The notes: generated by a model from the sequence alone, not told the origin. A stretch of DNA of 64,000 nt from CAZFZT01 sp964523675 (GCA_964523675.1 CAZFZT010000007.1:11711-75710), one strand, 5' to 3'. Positions 17,105 to 25,231 are shown, numbered from the stretch's first letter. Numbers and translations: made by a program.

Positions 17105-18475
17105 ATGCGTTTGTTCGTCTTGATCGCCGGTTTGATGCTGCTCGTCATGCTTGCCGGCTGTGCCGCTGCCCCGCGCAACATGAGCGCCATTCACGCGTAC
17201 TACCGGTATGAATTCACCGAGGCGCGTGAAGCGCTACGGCCAGATGCTGTTCGCAACAATGAACAGGTGCTACTGAACAACACCCGGTTGGGTATGGCTG
17301 CGCTTGCTGCCGCCGACTTGGATGAAGCCGAGCAGGCGCTGGGTCGATCGTTCGAACTGCTCTCAACGGCGGGGCTCAACCGTGATCGTACGACTGCTGC
17401 GGTGTTCTTGACGCACGAAGGCATTCGAATCTGGAAAGGGGAGCCGTTTGAACAGGCGCTCATGTATTACTACGTCGCGACGCTGTATGCATTGCTCGGC
17501 GATTGGGAGAACGTGAGGGCGGCCAGTGCGAATTCACTCTTTCGCCTCACCGACTTCGGCGGCCATCGAACCGCGGAATCGCTCGCGCGGAGAGCGGCGA
17601 CAGACCCCGCATTTCTGGATGCCGGCTACAGTGCGGTCGATAGCAACTTCGCGCTCGGACTGGTGATGCAGGCCATCGGAGCCATTCATTCCGGCGCAGG
17701 CGGCGCCGATGAGTTACTTGACGATGCCATGCGGATCAACCCCGGGTTGCATTCTGTCGTGCAATCAATACGCGCGAAGGACTTTGACACGCTGCTGATC
17801 GTTGACTGGGGCAAGGGGCCGACAAAGGTGGCTTATGGACCGGACAACGCGCTGGTGAAATTTGTCGCGCAGGAACACGCCAGCGCGCCGCTTGCGGTGA
17901 CCGCCAACGGTGAGCAGATTGCCTCAGCGCCGATCATCGCTGATGTTTCGCAGATGGCCCGCGATCACCGGTGGAACAACCTGGAGGATGTTCGAAGGGC
18001 AAAGAGCGCGATCGGAGATGTTCTGATGTTTGGTGGAGCGGCTGCGGCGTACATCGGTGCGCAGGAGCGTTCAGCGGAGGCGGCATTCGCTGGTCTTGGC
18101 GCAATTGGGCTGGGACTCTTGACGAAATCCGGAGCGCGTGCGGATACGAGGTATCTCGAATTCGCGCCGCACGCCGTGTATCTGGTGCCGCTCAAGATCG
18201 GCTCAGGCCCGGTTGAGCTGCGTGTAGGGGCAGAGCGGATTCGCGGCTCAAACATCATCCTCCCCGACTTTCACCCGGGTACCACCGAACGGCCGCGCGC
18301 GGTGTACCTGCGGCTGCACGGGCCGGGAAGCGCCATGCCCGCGTGGCTGACCGCTATTGAACCGGCCGTGCATCCAACACAGCTTCATGCTGTGCCGCAT
18401 CCCTACACGGTCGGTTACAAACGCGCGTTGTACGAACGGAATCCCTCGGCTGTGTCTGGTGTCATGGAGGAGTGA
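17105..18475 (+). CDS. COG3014-type lipoprotein with TPR-like helices
   Basis: 456 residues. SD GAGAGG 6 nt before ATG 17105 selects this among three in-frame starts. The lipobox is VMLAGC. Residues of about 30-210 are helical and repeat-like (TRLGMAALAAADLDEAEQAL, YYYVATLYALLGDWENVRAA), consistent with TPR folding. The second half starts FDTLLIVDWGKGPTKV and contains two hydrophobic segments (DVLMFGGAAAAYIGA, FAGLGAIGLGLLT), then a beta-rich end with AVYLVPLKIG. In vibrios and relatives, proteins of COG3014 are encoded beside lpoB and ycfL, as here. Function is unknown even there; the context suggests an envelope assembly partner. Confidence 0.75.
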   Translation: MRLFVLIAGLMLLVMLAGCAAAPRNMSAIHAYYRYEFTEAREALRPDAVRNNEQVLLNNTRLGMAALAAADLDEAEQALGRSFELLSTAGLNRDRTTAAVFLTHEGIRIWKGEPFEQALMYYYVATLYALLGDWENVRAASANSLFRLTDFGGHRTAESLARRAATDPAFLDAGYSAVDSNFALGLVMQAIGAIHSGAGGADELLDDAMRINPGLHSVVQSIRAKDFDTLLIVDWGKGPTKVAYGPDNALVKFVAQEHASAPLAVTANGEQIASAPIIADVSQMARDHRWNNLEDVRRAKSAIGDVLMFGGAAAAYIGAQERSAEAAFAGLGAIGLGLLTKSGARADTRYLEFAPHAVYLVPLKIGSGPVELRVGAERIRGSNIILPDFHPGTTERPRAVYLRLHGPGSAMPAWLTAIEPAVHPTQLHAVPHPYTVGYKRALYERNPSAVSGVMEE

Positions 18476-18538
18476 GCACGTGTCATTCGACGCTTTGCTG
18501 CGGCTCGCGGCTAAACTCAAACAGGAACGAACCACGCC

Positions 18539-18955
18539 ATGAGAAATCTAGTCACGCTCATTACGCTTGTATGGATTCTTTCGCTTCTTGGCTGCCGCAC
18601 CGACCCGTCGCCGAGCCCTGGATACGGCGACCCGTACCCGGCGCCGCTCAACGATCCGCAGATCACGGTATTATCGCCGGACCTGCAGCGATGGCTTGGC
18701 TTTCATCCTGCCATTGTTCTGCCCAGTGACGGGGAGCGCAGCATGCGCGTCGAGCAGCCGGTGCGCAACATGAGCGATCGTCAGTATCTCATTGAGTACC
18801 GCATCCTGTTCTATGATGCCCATGGCTTCGAGATGGCGCAAGCGATGGGCTGGCAGATGGTGCCGCTGGATCCAAAGCAGACAGTGCGACTGACGGCAAA
18901 CGCGAGGGACACAGAAGCGGTCAGTCACCGGATCGAAGTTCGCTGGGCGCGGTAA
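18539..18955 (+). CDS. YcfL-like (DUF1425) lipoprotein
   Basis: 138 residues. The signal WILSLLGC gives a lipobox, with Cys near residue 19. The diagnostic stretch is VEQPVRNMSDRQYLIEYRIL, then FYDAHGFEM, GWQMVPLDPKQTVRLTA and RIEVRWAR, which follows the YcfL family order V.VRN.SDR...L.YRF.W.D..G. YcfL of E. coli is encoded immediately beside lpoB (ycfM) and its function is undetermined. This is the last gene of the exported cluster; a convergent membrane-protein gene begins 43 bp on. A weak AGGAA lies about 11 nt before ATG 18539. Confidence comes from both motif order and neighbours. Confidence 0.8.
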   Translation: MRNLVTLITLVWILSLLGCRTDPSPSPGYGDPYPAPLNDPQITVLSPDLQRWLGFHPAIVLPSDGERSMRVEQPVRNMSDRQYLIEYRILFYDAHGFEMAQAMGWQMVPLDPKQTVRLTANARDTEAVSHRIEVRWAR

Positions 18956-18998
18956 TGTCCACGTGTGCTTTGCCGGCCACGGGTTGAAACCGCAGCCG

Positions 18999-19820
18999 CT
19001 ATCCGCCAAGCGCCCACTGCACCGCATAGGTGAACAGCCACAGCACCAGGATGGTCAGCAATGTCCAAAGCGCGAGGACGCCGGCACTGCGCAACGACAG
19101 GCGGAACAGCAGCATTGACAGTAGGACGAAACCGGCCGCTTGCAGGAGGGCCTCGGTCATCCATTCCACCCATCGCGGGCCGGGGATGCTCAGGAACGTT
19201 GCCAACCGTATTGTTGCCGTGATCGACACCATGCGGGTCATCGCCAGCCGCGCGTCGCCAAGCGGCCGTTCAAACATCAGTGATAGACCGAACAATCCTG
19301 CGAGGCCGCAGCCGGTCCAGAAGGCGAGCAGCACCAGGTTGCGCAGCACTTCAACAAAGCGTACACTCCAAGGGACGGCCTCCGCGCCTTCGATGCGCAG
19401 TTGGGGGAATAGGCCGATGACGCCGGCAAGGAGCCCGATGACAAGTGTCGCAAGAGCAGCAATGCCGAGTGCAACGGGGAGCCATGTCTCAAATGCGTGT
19501 GATTCGCCGGTAGGTGAGATGGGGACGTGCAGTTCATTGTCCTCGCGCGATTCATCGCCCTGCCGCATCGATCCGGTGCCTTGCGCCGCGGCCTCGCCTC
19601 GGCTGCGCACAAAACCGCAACGGATGCAGACTTCCTCACCCGGATCAATCGTCGCCCCGCATTCCTCGCAGCGCACGCGCACAGCGACCATGTCGTCGAT
19701 TGACGATTCGTCGGCCGCGCCTGATGGACTGCCAGCGGGCGTTTCCCCGTGGGCAGCATCATCCTGCGGCCGTGGTTCCGGATCTTCTACGGAATACGGT
19801 TCCTTGGGCGCATCAGCCAT
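18999..19820 (-). CDS. Zinc-ribbon protein with about five membrane helices, unknown function
   Basis: 273 residues. The acidic N-terminus (residues 1-45) is probably disordered. A zinc ribbon CEECGATIDPGEEVCIRCG follows, and then hydrophobic segments (AALATLVIGLLAGVIGLF, LVLLAFWTGCGLAGLFGLSL, ATIRLATFLSI, AAGFVLLSMLLFRLSL and VLALWTLLTILVLWLFTYAV). This zinc-ribbon plus membrane layout is common in planctomycetes and has no assigned role. The Lon-N gene ends 28 bp upstream on the same strand, so it is likely the last gene of that operon. The ATG at 19820 is preferred over GTG 19826. Confidence 0.75.
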   Translation of the reverse strand: MADAPKEPYSVEDPEPRPQDDAAHGETPAGSPSGAADESSIDDMVAVRVRCEECGATIDPGEEVCIRCGFVRSRGEAAAQGTGSMRQGDESREDNELHVPISPTGESHAFETWLPVALGIAALATLVIGLLAGVIGLFPQLRIEGAEAVPWSVRFVEVLRNLVLLAFWTGCGLAGLFGLSLMFERPLGDARLAMTRMVSITATIRLATFLSIPGPRWVEWMTEALLQAAGFVLLSMLLFRLSLRSAGVLALWTLLTILVLWLFTYAVQWALGG

Positions 19821-19848
19821 AGGCACATGATACGACAGCGGGTGCCGG

Positions 19849-20550
19849 TCAATTCCAGCTCATGCCTTTGGGCCAATGCTCGTGGCCCTGTCGCTGTGCC
19901 CTGCTGACGAGGTTGTCGATCTCAACCAGCTCACGCTGAATCACTGCCGCTCGACGCTTGGGATCGGGCTCTGCGAGAAGCCGATATTTCGTTTCGCTGT
20001 CCTTGATGAGCGTGAAGCCCACAAGTTCCAAGAGCGCTGGCGTTGGGATATCACTGCGATCGAACCATTCGATCACCGTATCGACACTGCGCATGCGTTT
20101 CAAAGTCGGTCGCAACAATAGTGATTTCAATTGCTCGCGCACGTCGGTCAAGGCCGGCGGTTGCTCGGTCTGGATCTCAATCGGCGCAAGGTCAGCAGTG
20201 CGATACAGCCGCTCGTCGGTGGGCTCTTCAATATCGAGGATCTTCGCACGGCATATGCCGTGGAGCAGAATATTGTGCCGCCCATCGGGCAGTCCCTGAT
20301 GCTCGATGATCTGCCCGACACAGGCGATCGGCCGCAAGCGCGGCGGATTTGCCGACTCTTCTGCCGAGCGACCGTCACTGATTGTCGCCAAGGCGAACTG
20401 CTTGGTGTCCTCAAGCACATGACTCACCATCTGGCGGTATCGTTGCTCGAAGATATGCAGCGGCAGGACCGCATGCGGCAGTAGCACCGTATCCCGTAAC
20501 GGGAACAGCGGCATCGGGGTGCTGAAGTTCACGCGGATGGCCTCGGCCAT
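19849..20550 (-). CDS. LON substrate-binding domain protein
   Basis: 233 residues. It contains only the N-terminal substrate-binding domain of Lon (LPLFPLRDTVLLPHAVLPLHIFEQRY-type opening, then IACVGQIIEHQGLPDGRHNI and LHGICRAKI) plus a helical tail. It has no AAA+ or protease domain, so it is not a Lon protease. Stand-alone proteins of this kind are widespread; some may deliver substrates to proteases, but the role is unproven. ATG 20550 is chosen over the in-frame TTG at 20556. It lies between the HDOD gene (65 bp upstream) and the zinc-ribbon membrane gene on one strand. Confidence 0.85.
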   Translation of the reverse strand: MAEAIRVNFSTPMPLFPLRDTVLLPHAVLPLHIFEQRYRQMVSHVLEDTKQFALATISDGRSAEESANPPRLRPIACVGQIIEHQGLPDGRHNILLHGICRAKILDIEEPTDERLYRTADLAPIEIQTEQPPALTDVREQLKSLLLRPTLKRMRSVDTVIEWFDRSDIPTPALLELVGFTLIKDSETKYRLLAEPDPKRRAAVIQRELVEIDNLVSRAQRQGHEHWPKGMSWN

Positions 20551-20615
20551 GCGCAATCATAGGCGAAGCGAACGGCTCCGCTTGAACGACGCATCAGGTA
20601 TTGATCGAGAGACCG

Positions 20616-21548
20616 CTACTGAAACGTCGCCTGTGCTTCGTCGCACGCAGCGGGAAGCATCGCGCGAAGATGATTGATGCGCAAGCTGTCGAGGCCGATC
20701 TCGTCCAACACATCGGGTGAGATGTCGAGCGACATCAGATCGCCGCGGAAGCCCATCTTCTGCTCGGCGCACAGCCGGTCTGCGACGTAGACGACGCAGG
20801 CGAGTGTACGGCTGCCTTCGGGCAGCTGTAGCGGTTCATGGTGATGGCCAGTGACATAGACGAATGACTGTGGAAACTTCCATGATTCACAGAGTCCTGC
20901 GCCGAACGCTTCGTGATCCGCACCGAGGAGCTCACGCTCAATCTCGCGCATGTCGGTCGTGGGGTTGCCCTTCTTGTCGTAGGCCAGCCGCTCAATGACC
21001 TCAACGAGTTTCTCACGCTGCGCTTGCAACTCGACCATGATGCCGATGTCATGAATCAGGCCGGCCAGAAATGCTTCATCGGGGAGATTGAGCTTGAGTT
21101 CATCACTGACCAGCTTTGAAGCAGCAGCTGCAGCAATCGAATGCTTCCACAAGTCACGCGCAGAGAAGAAGTCACAGATGTCCCCGCCACGAAAGAGCTT
21201 GGCAAGCGACGCAGCGATGGCGATGTTCTTTACCGCCGACAGGCCCAGCAGGATGATGGCCNNNNNNNNNNTCTTCACCGCGTTGAGCCCCAGTAGCACG
21301 ATCGCGCGGTTGATCGATCCGATCTGTCGCGGCAGGCCATAGAACGCGGAGTTGACCACTTTGAGGATGCGGCTGCATAGGGCCGGGTCGTTTGCGATCA
21401 CCGAATGCAGATCCTGCGCGGTGCTCGTGGGATCCTCGACGAGTTCGATGATGCGCAGGGTGATCTCAGGGAGAGTTGCGATATGGCTGATGCCCTTGAT
21501 CGCCGCCTGCACCACCGCTTGCGATTCGTCGCTGATCTGAATGGCCAT
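20616..21548 (-). CDS. HDOD-domain signalling protein, interrupted by an assembly gap
   Basis: About 310 residues with 4 unknown codons. SD AAGGA 7 nt before ATG 21548 fixes the start (MAIQISDESQ). HDOD domains are HD-GYP-like helical folds lacking the catalytic metal site and act as signalling adaptors. Visible blocks are LPEITLRIIELVEDP, CSRILKVVNSAFYGLP, INRAIVLLGLNAVK, HSIAAAAASKLVSDEL, EAFLAGLIHDIG and TGHHHEPL. The scaffold join duplicates a block (RAIVLLGLNAVK before, AIILLGLSAVK after the Ns), so the real protein is probably about 15 residues shorter. A PilZ gene lies upstream on the same strand. Confidence 0.85.
   Translation of the reverse strand: MAIQISDESQAVVQAAIKGISHIATLPEITLRIIELVEDPTSTAQDLHSVIANDPALCSRILKVVNSAFYGLPRQIGSINRAIVLLGLNAVKXXXXAIILLGLSAVKNIAIAASLAKLFRGGDICDFFSARDLWKHSIAAAAASKLVSDELKLNLPDEAFLAGLIHDIGIMVELQAQREKLVEVIERLAYDKKGNPTTDMREIERELLGADHEAFGAGLCESWKFPQSFVYVTGHHHEPLQLPEGSRTLACVVYVADRLCAEQKMGFRGDLMSLDISPDVLDEIGLDSLRINHLRAMLPAACDEAQATFQ
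21262..21271. other. Assembly gap (10 Ns)
   Basis: Ten Ns inside the HDOD gene. The sequences on the two sides encode nearly the same 11-12 residues with different codons, so this is a placeholder join of two contig ends and not a true spacer. Confidence 0.95.
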
Positions 21549-21669
21549 AACAGGTTCCTTATCTGCCGCTGCTTGAAGAGTTGCCGGAACATTGGTTGAT
21601 CGGTCCGGTAGCGACGCGACTTGAAGAGGGAAAACAGTGGTGACGAGGTTTGGGGGTTGGCGAGCCGCG

Positions 21670-21745
21670 CGGCGCCCATGGCCTGAAGACATGGGCCTCT
21701 TCTGCGGTGGTCTCCTGTTGGTTTCCCGCTTTCGGGGCGGGCCGT
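21670..21745 (-). promoter_or_regulatory. Structured spacer between the PilZ and HDOD genes
   Basis: Read on the minus strand, a CCCGC/GCGGG hairpin with a CCCGAAA-type loop (21725-21741) is followed by a purine-rich single-stranded stretch and a perfect 7-bp GCCCATG/CATGGGC hairpin (21674-21696). The sequence lies just after the PilZ stop and about 120 nt before the HDOD start. It does not match the c-di-GMP riboswitch consensus I know. Function unassigned. Confidence 0.35.
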
Positions 21746-21753
21746 GCCCTTGG

Positions 21754-22122
21754 CTAGGCCGCACGGCGCAGCGGGGCAGCTTGAGTCTCTTGACCGTTCT
21801 CAAACACGCCGGCAAGTACGGTCTGCCCATCAGGCGTGCGCAGCGCGCGAACCGTTCTCAGCGGAATCATCTCGAGGGTTCTGATGAGCGGCTGGCGCCT
21901 CGTCTGGGCGATCGCAATGTGAAGGGTTTCTCCCGGTCCGATCTCAAGTGGCCGGTCGATTTCGACCATAACCCCGCCGGACGAGAGGTTGCACGTCGTC
22001 CCGGTCATGTACTTGCCGGAGCGGGGATCGTGGATTTTGCACGGCCGTGTAGCCCGAAAGCGCGGCCAGGCACGTCGATCCGACTCAAGATGCTGGTCGT
22101 CAGGGACGAGCATACCCGTCAT
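21754..22122 (-). CDS. PilZ-domain protein, probable c-di-GMP receptor
   Basis: 122 residues. The RxxxR motif (RAWPR, residues of about 17-21) and NLSSGG (about 45-50) form the c-di-GMP-binding signature of PilZ, with the beta-barrel run CKIHDP, TGTTCNLSSGGVMVEID and ETLHIAIAQT. The protein is a single domain, so it would act as an adaptor for a partner. ATG 22122 is the most plausible start (another ATG is at 22111-22113); no clear SD was found. The frame stays open upstream into the next gene's antisense, which is not coding. HDOD and Lon-N genes follow on the same strand. Confidence 0.85.
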   Translation of the reverse strand: MTGMLVPDDQHLESDRRAWPRFRATRPCKIHDPRSGKYMTGTTCNLSSGGVMVEIDRPLEIGPGETLHIAIAQTRRQPLIRTLEMIPLRTVRALRTPDGQTVLAGVFENGQETQAAPLRRAA

Positions 22123-22199
22123 TATCGGCAGGCCAATCCCGCGACTTTCGATCGAATCAGAATTTGACAGGATGACAGCTTCCAGCGTCGAAATGGCTG

Positions 22200-23438
22200 T
22201 CAGAAGAACCGCTCCGTTGCGTGGTAGGTGATCGCCAGGGCAGTGAGGAAGGAGACGAACATGAGGATGGCTGTGATGGCGAGGGCATGCGGCATTTTCA
22301 GGTGGCGGCTGATGGCGAAGAGCCACCAGAGTGTCAGGCCCAGCGGAATGAAGGCGACGCCCATCACCAGCAAGGGAAACTCGACCCATGGGGCAGGGCC
22401 GAACCAGAGCGTCATGATCAGGTCCGCTGCGAGGAGGAAGATCACGCCGTAAAGCGCTGCGAATGGAACCGCCACGCCATATGCCGTGACCCGCCCGATA
22501 TGCGCCCACCTCACCTTGGAACGCTTTCTCGTTGCCGGCACCAGCGCAAGCGATAGCGGGAAGAGTGCAGCCATGAGGCAGGAGAAACCGAGGCAGGAGA
22601 TAACATTCAAGGACATGTCGAACCACTCCTGCATCTGGAGACCCGTAACAGCTGGCCGCGCCCTTGAAACATTTGAAACAATCGCCGGCCAGAGTTCGGA
22701 GGAAGCGGGGTAGTTGATCGTCTGCCACGTGGCGCCGCTCAAGTTGATTCGAGTGGAGGTGCTGGTGGGTAAGAAGACGGCTTCTAGTATGGCCCAGAAC
22801 GCTGAGCCATCAATACGAATCGGGTTCGCCACGGCGTCCTTGCCCCAAGCGTGTTGCATCGCCAGCTGATTCTTCCAATTGGCGATCACGCGGGCGCGAT
22901 CTTCATCGGTCGTCGCGCCGAGACGCTGGGGCCAGTCCGAGCCATACCTTTGCGCGAGAAAGGCCTCGGTCTCTGCGTTCGTTTCAGGCGGCAGTTGTGC
23001 AGCATATTGAGCGGCTTCCACGTTCTCAAACTCAACGAATCGCTTGACTTGACTCCGGACATACAGCGCGGCGGCCGCTTGTACGCCAATGTAGAGAAGC
23101 ACGAGCGGCAGCAGGAACGACACAACATAGATCGTGATGCGCCCTGCATTGACACGGTGTGCCATCTGAAGTTGTGACCAGAAACGCCATGGGAGCATCG
23201 ATCGCGTCACCGTGCCCGCGAATGACTTTGCAAACCGGAGCGGCCGAGCTTCGCAATACTCGATGCACCACCTCGGCTCGTACTTCTCAGGGCACAACAT
23301 CTCCGAGCATGCAAATCGGAAGCCGCACTCGGTGCATGTCGCGTCCAACGGACACGACTCGCGCCAAGTCGCCGTCAAGCCGCGCTGGTCGTAGCCGCAG
23401 CGGGGGCAGAGGGCCGACCGATCTACAGAGCTGTGCAT
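22200..23438 (-). CDS. Zinc-ribbon membrane protein, unknown function
   Basis: 412 residues from ATG 23438 (ATG 23450 would add four). The N-terminal zinc ribbon is CPRCGYDQRGL ... CTECGF, with further cysteines (CPEKY, CIEYC). One TM helix follows (YVVSFLLPLVLLYIGVQ), then a roughly 150-residue soluble loop containing a helix-rich DEDRARVIANWKNQL segment, then about four C-terminal helices (LGFSCLMAALFPLSLALV, FAALYGVIFLLAADLIM, FPLLVMGVAFIPLGL, ILMFVSFLTALAI). The CPxCGYD(L/Q)RG ribbon fused to TM segments is typical of planctomycete proteins of unknown function. It is divergent from the alkyltransferase gene. Confidence 0.75.
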   Translation of the reverse strand: MHSSVDRSALCPRCGYDQRGLTATWRESCPLDATCTECGFRFACSEMLCPEKYEPRWCIEYCEARPLRFAKSFAGTVTRSMLPWRFWSQLQMAHRVNAGRITIYVVSFLLPLVLLYIGVQAAAALYVRSQVKRFVEFENVEAAQYAAQLPPETNAETEAFLAQRYGSDWPQRLGATTDEDRARVIANWKNQLAMQHAWGKDAVANPIRIDGSAFWAILEAVFLPTSTSTRINLSGATWQTINYPASSELWPAIVSNVSRARPAVTGLQMQEWFDMSLNVISCLGFSCLMAALFPLSLALVPATRKRSKVRWAHIGRVTAYGVAVPFAALYGVIFLLAADLIMTLWFGPAPWVEFPLLVMGVAFIPLGLTLWWLFAISRHLKMPHALAITAILMFVSFLTALAITYHATERFF

Positions 23439-23513
23439 GGTTCGCAGCATAATGCGTTCTTGCAGTATGGAGCGGGCGCCAGGAGGGCGGCGTGTCCCGC
23501 CTGGTGATTGAGG

Positions 23514-23519
23514 TACAAT
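23514..23519 (+). promoter_or_regulatory. Putative -10 element (TACAAT) before the alkyltransferase gene
   Basis: TACAAT ends 9 nt before ATG 23529, with no SD between. A recognisable -35 is missing. Confidence 0.3.
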
Positions 23520-23528
23520 TCCCCCAAC

Positions 23529-24071
23529 ATGTACGCTGAATATCGCCACCGTATTCTTGAGACCCCGACCGGCGACTTCGCCCTCGCCCAATCCTGCGAC
23601 GGCGCGATCGAAACCGGATGGGTGCATGGGGCGGCCAACACGATCACGCTCCGAGGAGTGCGTGACGATTCGATCCTGCCGAACTTGGCAGAACGGCTGA
23701 TGGCCTATTTCGAAGGTGAAGAAGTCGCATTTGATGACGTGCCGCTGGCATCCGGCAGCAGATTCATGCGACAATGCTGGGCGGCCTGTCGTGAAATTCC
23801 ACGCGGCCACACGATCAGTTACGCAGAATTGGCTGCTCATGCCGGGGGTTCGCGAGCGGCGGCGAGGGCGGCTGGTCAGGCGATGCGGCGTAATCCACAG
23901 CCGATCATTACACCATGCCACCGCGTCGTGGGCTCGTCCGGGCGGCTGCACGGCTTTGCGGGTTCGATTTCGACGTCAAGCGAAGCTCTTGGGATCAAGC
24001 GGTTTTTGCTGGAACTCGAGGGAGGTCTACCGCAGGCGACTGGGCAGGTTCTTCTTGGATCGGCCGCATGA
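23529..24071 (+). CDS. ogt: Methylated-DNA--[protein]-cysteine S-methyltransferase
   Basis: 180 residues. The protein removes alkyl groups from O6-alkylguanine in DNA by irreversible transfer to its own cysteine. The active-site PCHRVVGSSGRLHGFAGS is intact, preceded by the helix-turn-helix region TISYAELAAHAGGSRAAARAAGQAMRRNP (positions of about 98-126) with its Arg finger. The N-terminal ribonuclease-H-like domain is short. ATG 23529 is used; the frame is open to TTG 23508, which lies within the probable promoter. The gene stands alone: there is no AdaA domain or AlkA nearby. The choice of symbol between ogt and adaB is arbitrary. Confidence 0.93.
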   Translation: MYAEYRHRILETPTGDFALAQSCDGAIETGWVHGAANTITLRGVRDDSILPNLAERLMAYFEGEEVAFDDVPLASGSRFMRQCWAACREIPRGHTISYAELAAHAGGSRAAARAAGQAMRRNPQPIITPCHRVVGSSGRLHGFAGSISTSSEALGIKRFLLELEGGLPQATGQVLLGSAA

Positions 24072-24077
24072 GTCCGC

Positions 24078-24083
24078 TAGGAT
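24078..24083 (+). promoter_or_regulatory. Putative -10 element (TAGGAT) before a leaderless start
   Basis: It ends 6 nt before ATG 24090 and directly abuts ATG 24084, so the second ATG would be at the mRNA 5' end. No SD. Confidence 0.35.
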
Positions 24084-24089
24084 ATGACC

Positions 24090-24743
24090 ATGCCGGACCT
24101 ACCACCGGAGGCATTTGAAGATCACTTTCACCCGCCGTCGATCCCGACGGAGGTGTTTTGCCTGCATTGCCATCGCACCTATGAAAGTTATCTGATTGAG
24201 TGGCGCGAAATGGATCGGGAGGAGGAGGGCCTGCCGGGAATGTGGTGTTGTCCCACCGCCGGCTGCGGAGGGTGCGGCTTCGGCTTTGACATTCATCCTG
24301 TTGATTGCGGTTACATCGATCCGGACGGTCGCGACCTCGGCCAATGGTGCGCCTGTGATGAAGATTGCACCGGTGACCTTGACACCTGCACGTGTGAGGG
24401 CTGCCAGATCGAGCGCGGCGAGCTTGATTCAGAAGAAGGCGACGACGATGAGTGTGAGTTCGTGCTCGTCGGCGGAGATGACGCCGATGACGATGATGTT
24501 GAGGACGAAGATGATGCGTCCGCGACGCAATGCGCCGGCTGCGACATTCCGCTCGATGATCTCCTGCCTGTCAATGAAGCGGTCGGCATGGAGGAAATCA
24601 GTTACGAGCTGATGCTGGAGATCGAGGAGAAGCTCGGCTTCCGCGCGAAGAGCGATGCGCCAAGCGAATTGAGGTCGCCGCCTTCATCCGGTCAGCAGCG
24701 GCGGGATCATCCTCCGATTTCCGAAGATGACATTCCATATTGA
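24090..24743 (+). CDS. Cysteine-rich acidic protein with zinc-binding clusters, unknown function
   Basis: 217 residues. It carries many paired cysteines: FCLHCHRTY, MWCCPTAGCGGCGFGF, WCACDEDCTGDLDTCTCEGC and QCAGCDIPL, which would fit two or three zinc ribbons. A very acidic linker (about residues 112-145, nearly all Asp/Glu) separates the last one, and the C-terminus ISEDDIPY is polar. There is no signal peptide and no TM segment, so it is cytoplasmic. Family unknown; the look is that of a nucleic-acid or protein-binding scaffold. It is convergent with the VOC gene, 17 bp away. Confidence 0.75.
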   Translation: MPDLPPEAFEDHFHPPSIPTEVFCLHCHRTYESYLIEWREMDREEEGLPGMWCCPTAGCGGCGFGFDIHPVDCGYIDPDGRDLGQWCACDEDCTGDLDTCTCEGCQIERGELDSEEGDDDECEFVLVGGDDADDDDVEDEDDASATQCAGCDIPLDDLLPVNEAVGMEEISYELMLEIEEKLGFRAKSDAPSELRSPPSSGQQRRDHPPISEDDIPY

Positions 24744-24760
24744 GCGGGTGGCCGAATCGG

Positions 24761-25129
24761 TTACATTCGTGCTATCACCTCAACCCGATTTCCGAACGGA
24801 TCGCGAAACTCGAATCGGTCGTACCCCGGGATCGCGATGCTTTCTGTGATAGGGATACCTTGGCTTTCAAGTCGCCTCCGCACTTCTTGCAGATCATGAA
24901 CGAGATAAGCGACGTGTGCCTTGGTCGCGTAGCGATCAACGCCTTCTTCAACGCCGATGTGAATCTGTAGTTCACCGGCGCATAGCCAAAGCCCGCCGCG
25001 ATCGCGCAGCGATTCTGGTTTGGGAATCTCTTGCAACTGGAGAATGCCGGTGTAGAACTGGCGGGCAAGCTCCTCCTGCGCGGGTGGGATGGTGATCTGA
25101 ACGTGATGGATGCTGAGGGTTGTCACCAT
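24761..25129 (-). CDS. VOC (glyoxalase/bleomycin-resistance fold) family protein
   Basis: 122 residues. One VOC domain with paired beta-alpha-beta-beta-beta units: SIHHVQITIPPAQEELARQF at the start, KAHVAYLVHDLQEVRRRLES at the middle, GYDRFEFRDPFGNRVEVI at the end. Metal-ligand candidates are His8 of HHVQI and the Glu of NRVEVI; a third (His of KAHVAY) fits the usual H/E/H/E spacing. The protein is likely a dimeric metalloenzyme or binding protein; the substrate cannot be told from sequence. It may be its own unit: ATG 25129 lies just beyond the strong terminator of the next minus-strand gene. Confidence 0.88.
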   Translation of the reverse strand: MVTTLSIHHVQITIPPAQEELARQFYTGILQLQEIPKPESLRDRGGLWLCAGELQIHIGVEEGVDRYATKAHVAYLVHDLQEVRRRLESQGIPITESIAIPGYDRFEFRDPFGNRVEVIARM

Positions 25130-25163
25130 TAGAGATGCTACATCAACTTGAGGTCCTGACGGG

Positions 25164-25199
25164 CGAAAAAGAAAGAGCCCCTGCGTTTGCAGGGGCTCT
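25164..25199 (-). terminator. Strong Rho-independent terminator of the dockerin-protein gene
   Basis: A perfect 11-bp stem AGAGCCCCTGC/GCAGGGGCTCT with loop GTTT (25174-25199). On the minus strand it is followed by TTTCTTTTT. It lies 33 bp after the stop of the gene at 25232. Confidence 0.92.
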
Positions 25200-25231
25200 G
25201 GTAAGGGGCTCGGGACGATGGGAGATCGATG

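Noticed and set aside
21670..21745. A c-di-GMP (GEMM-I) riboswitch upstream of HDOD
   Set aside because: The hairpin loop and AAACC recall it, but the ACGCAAAGCC core and the second stem with its receptor are missing.
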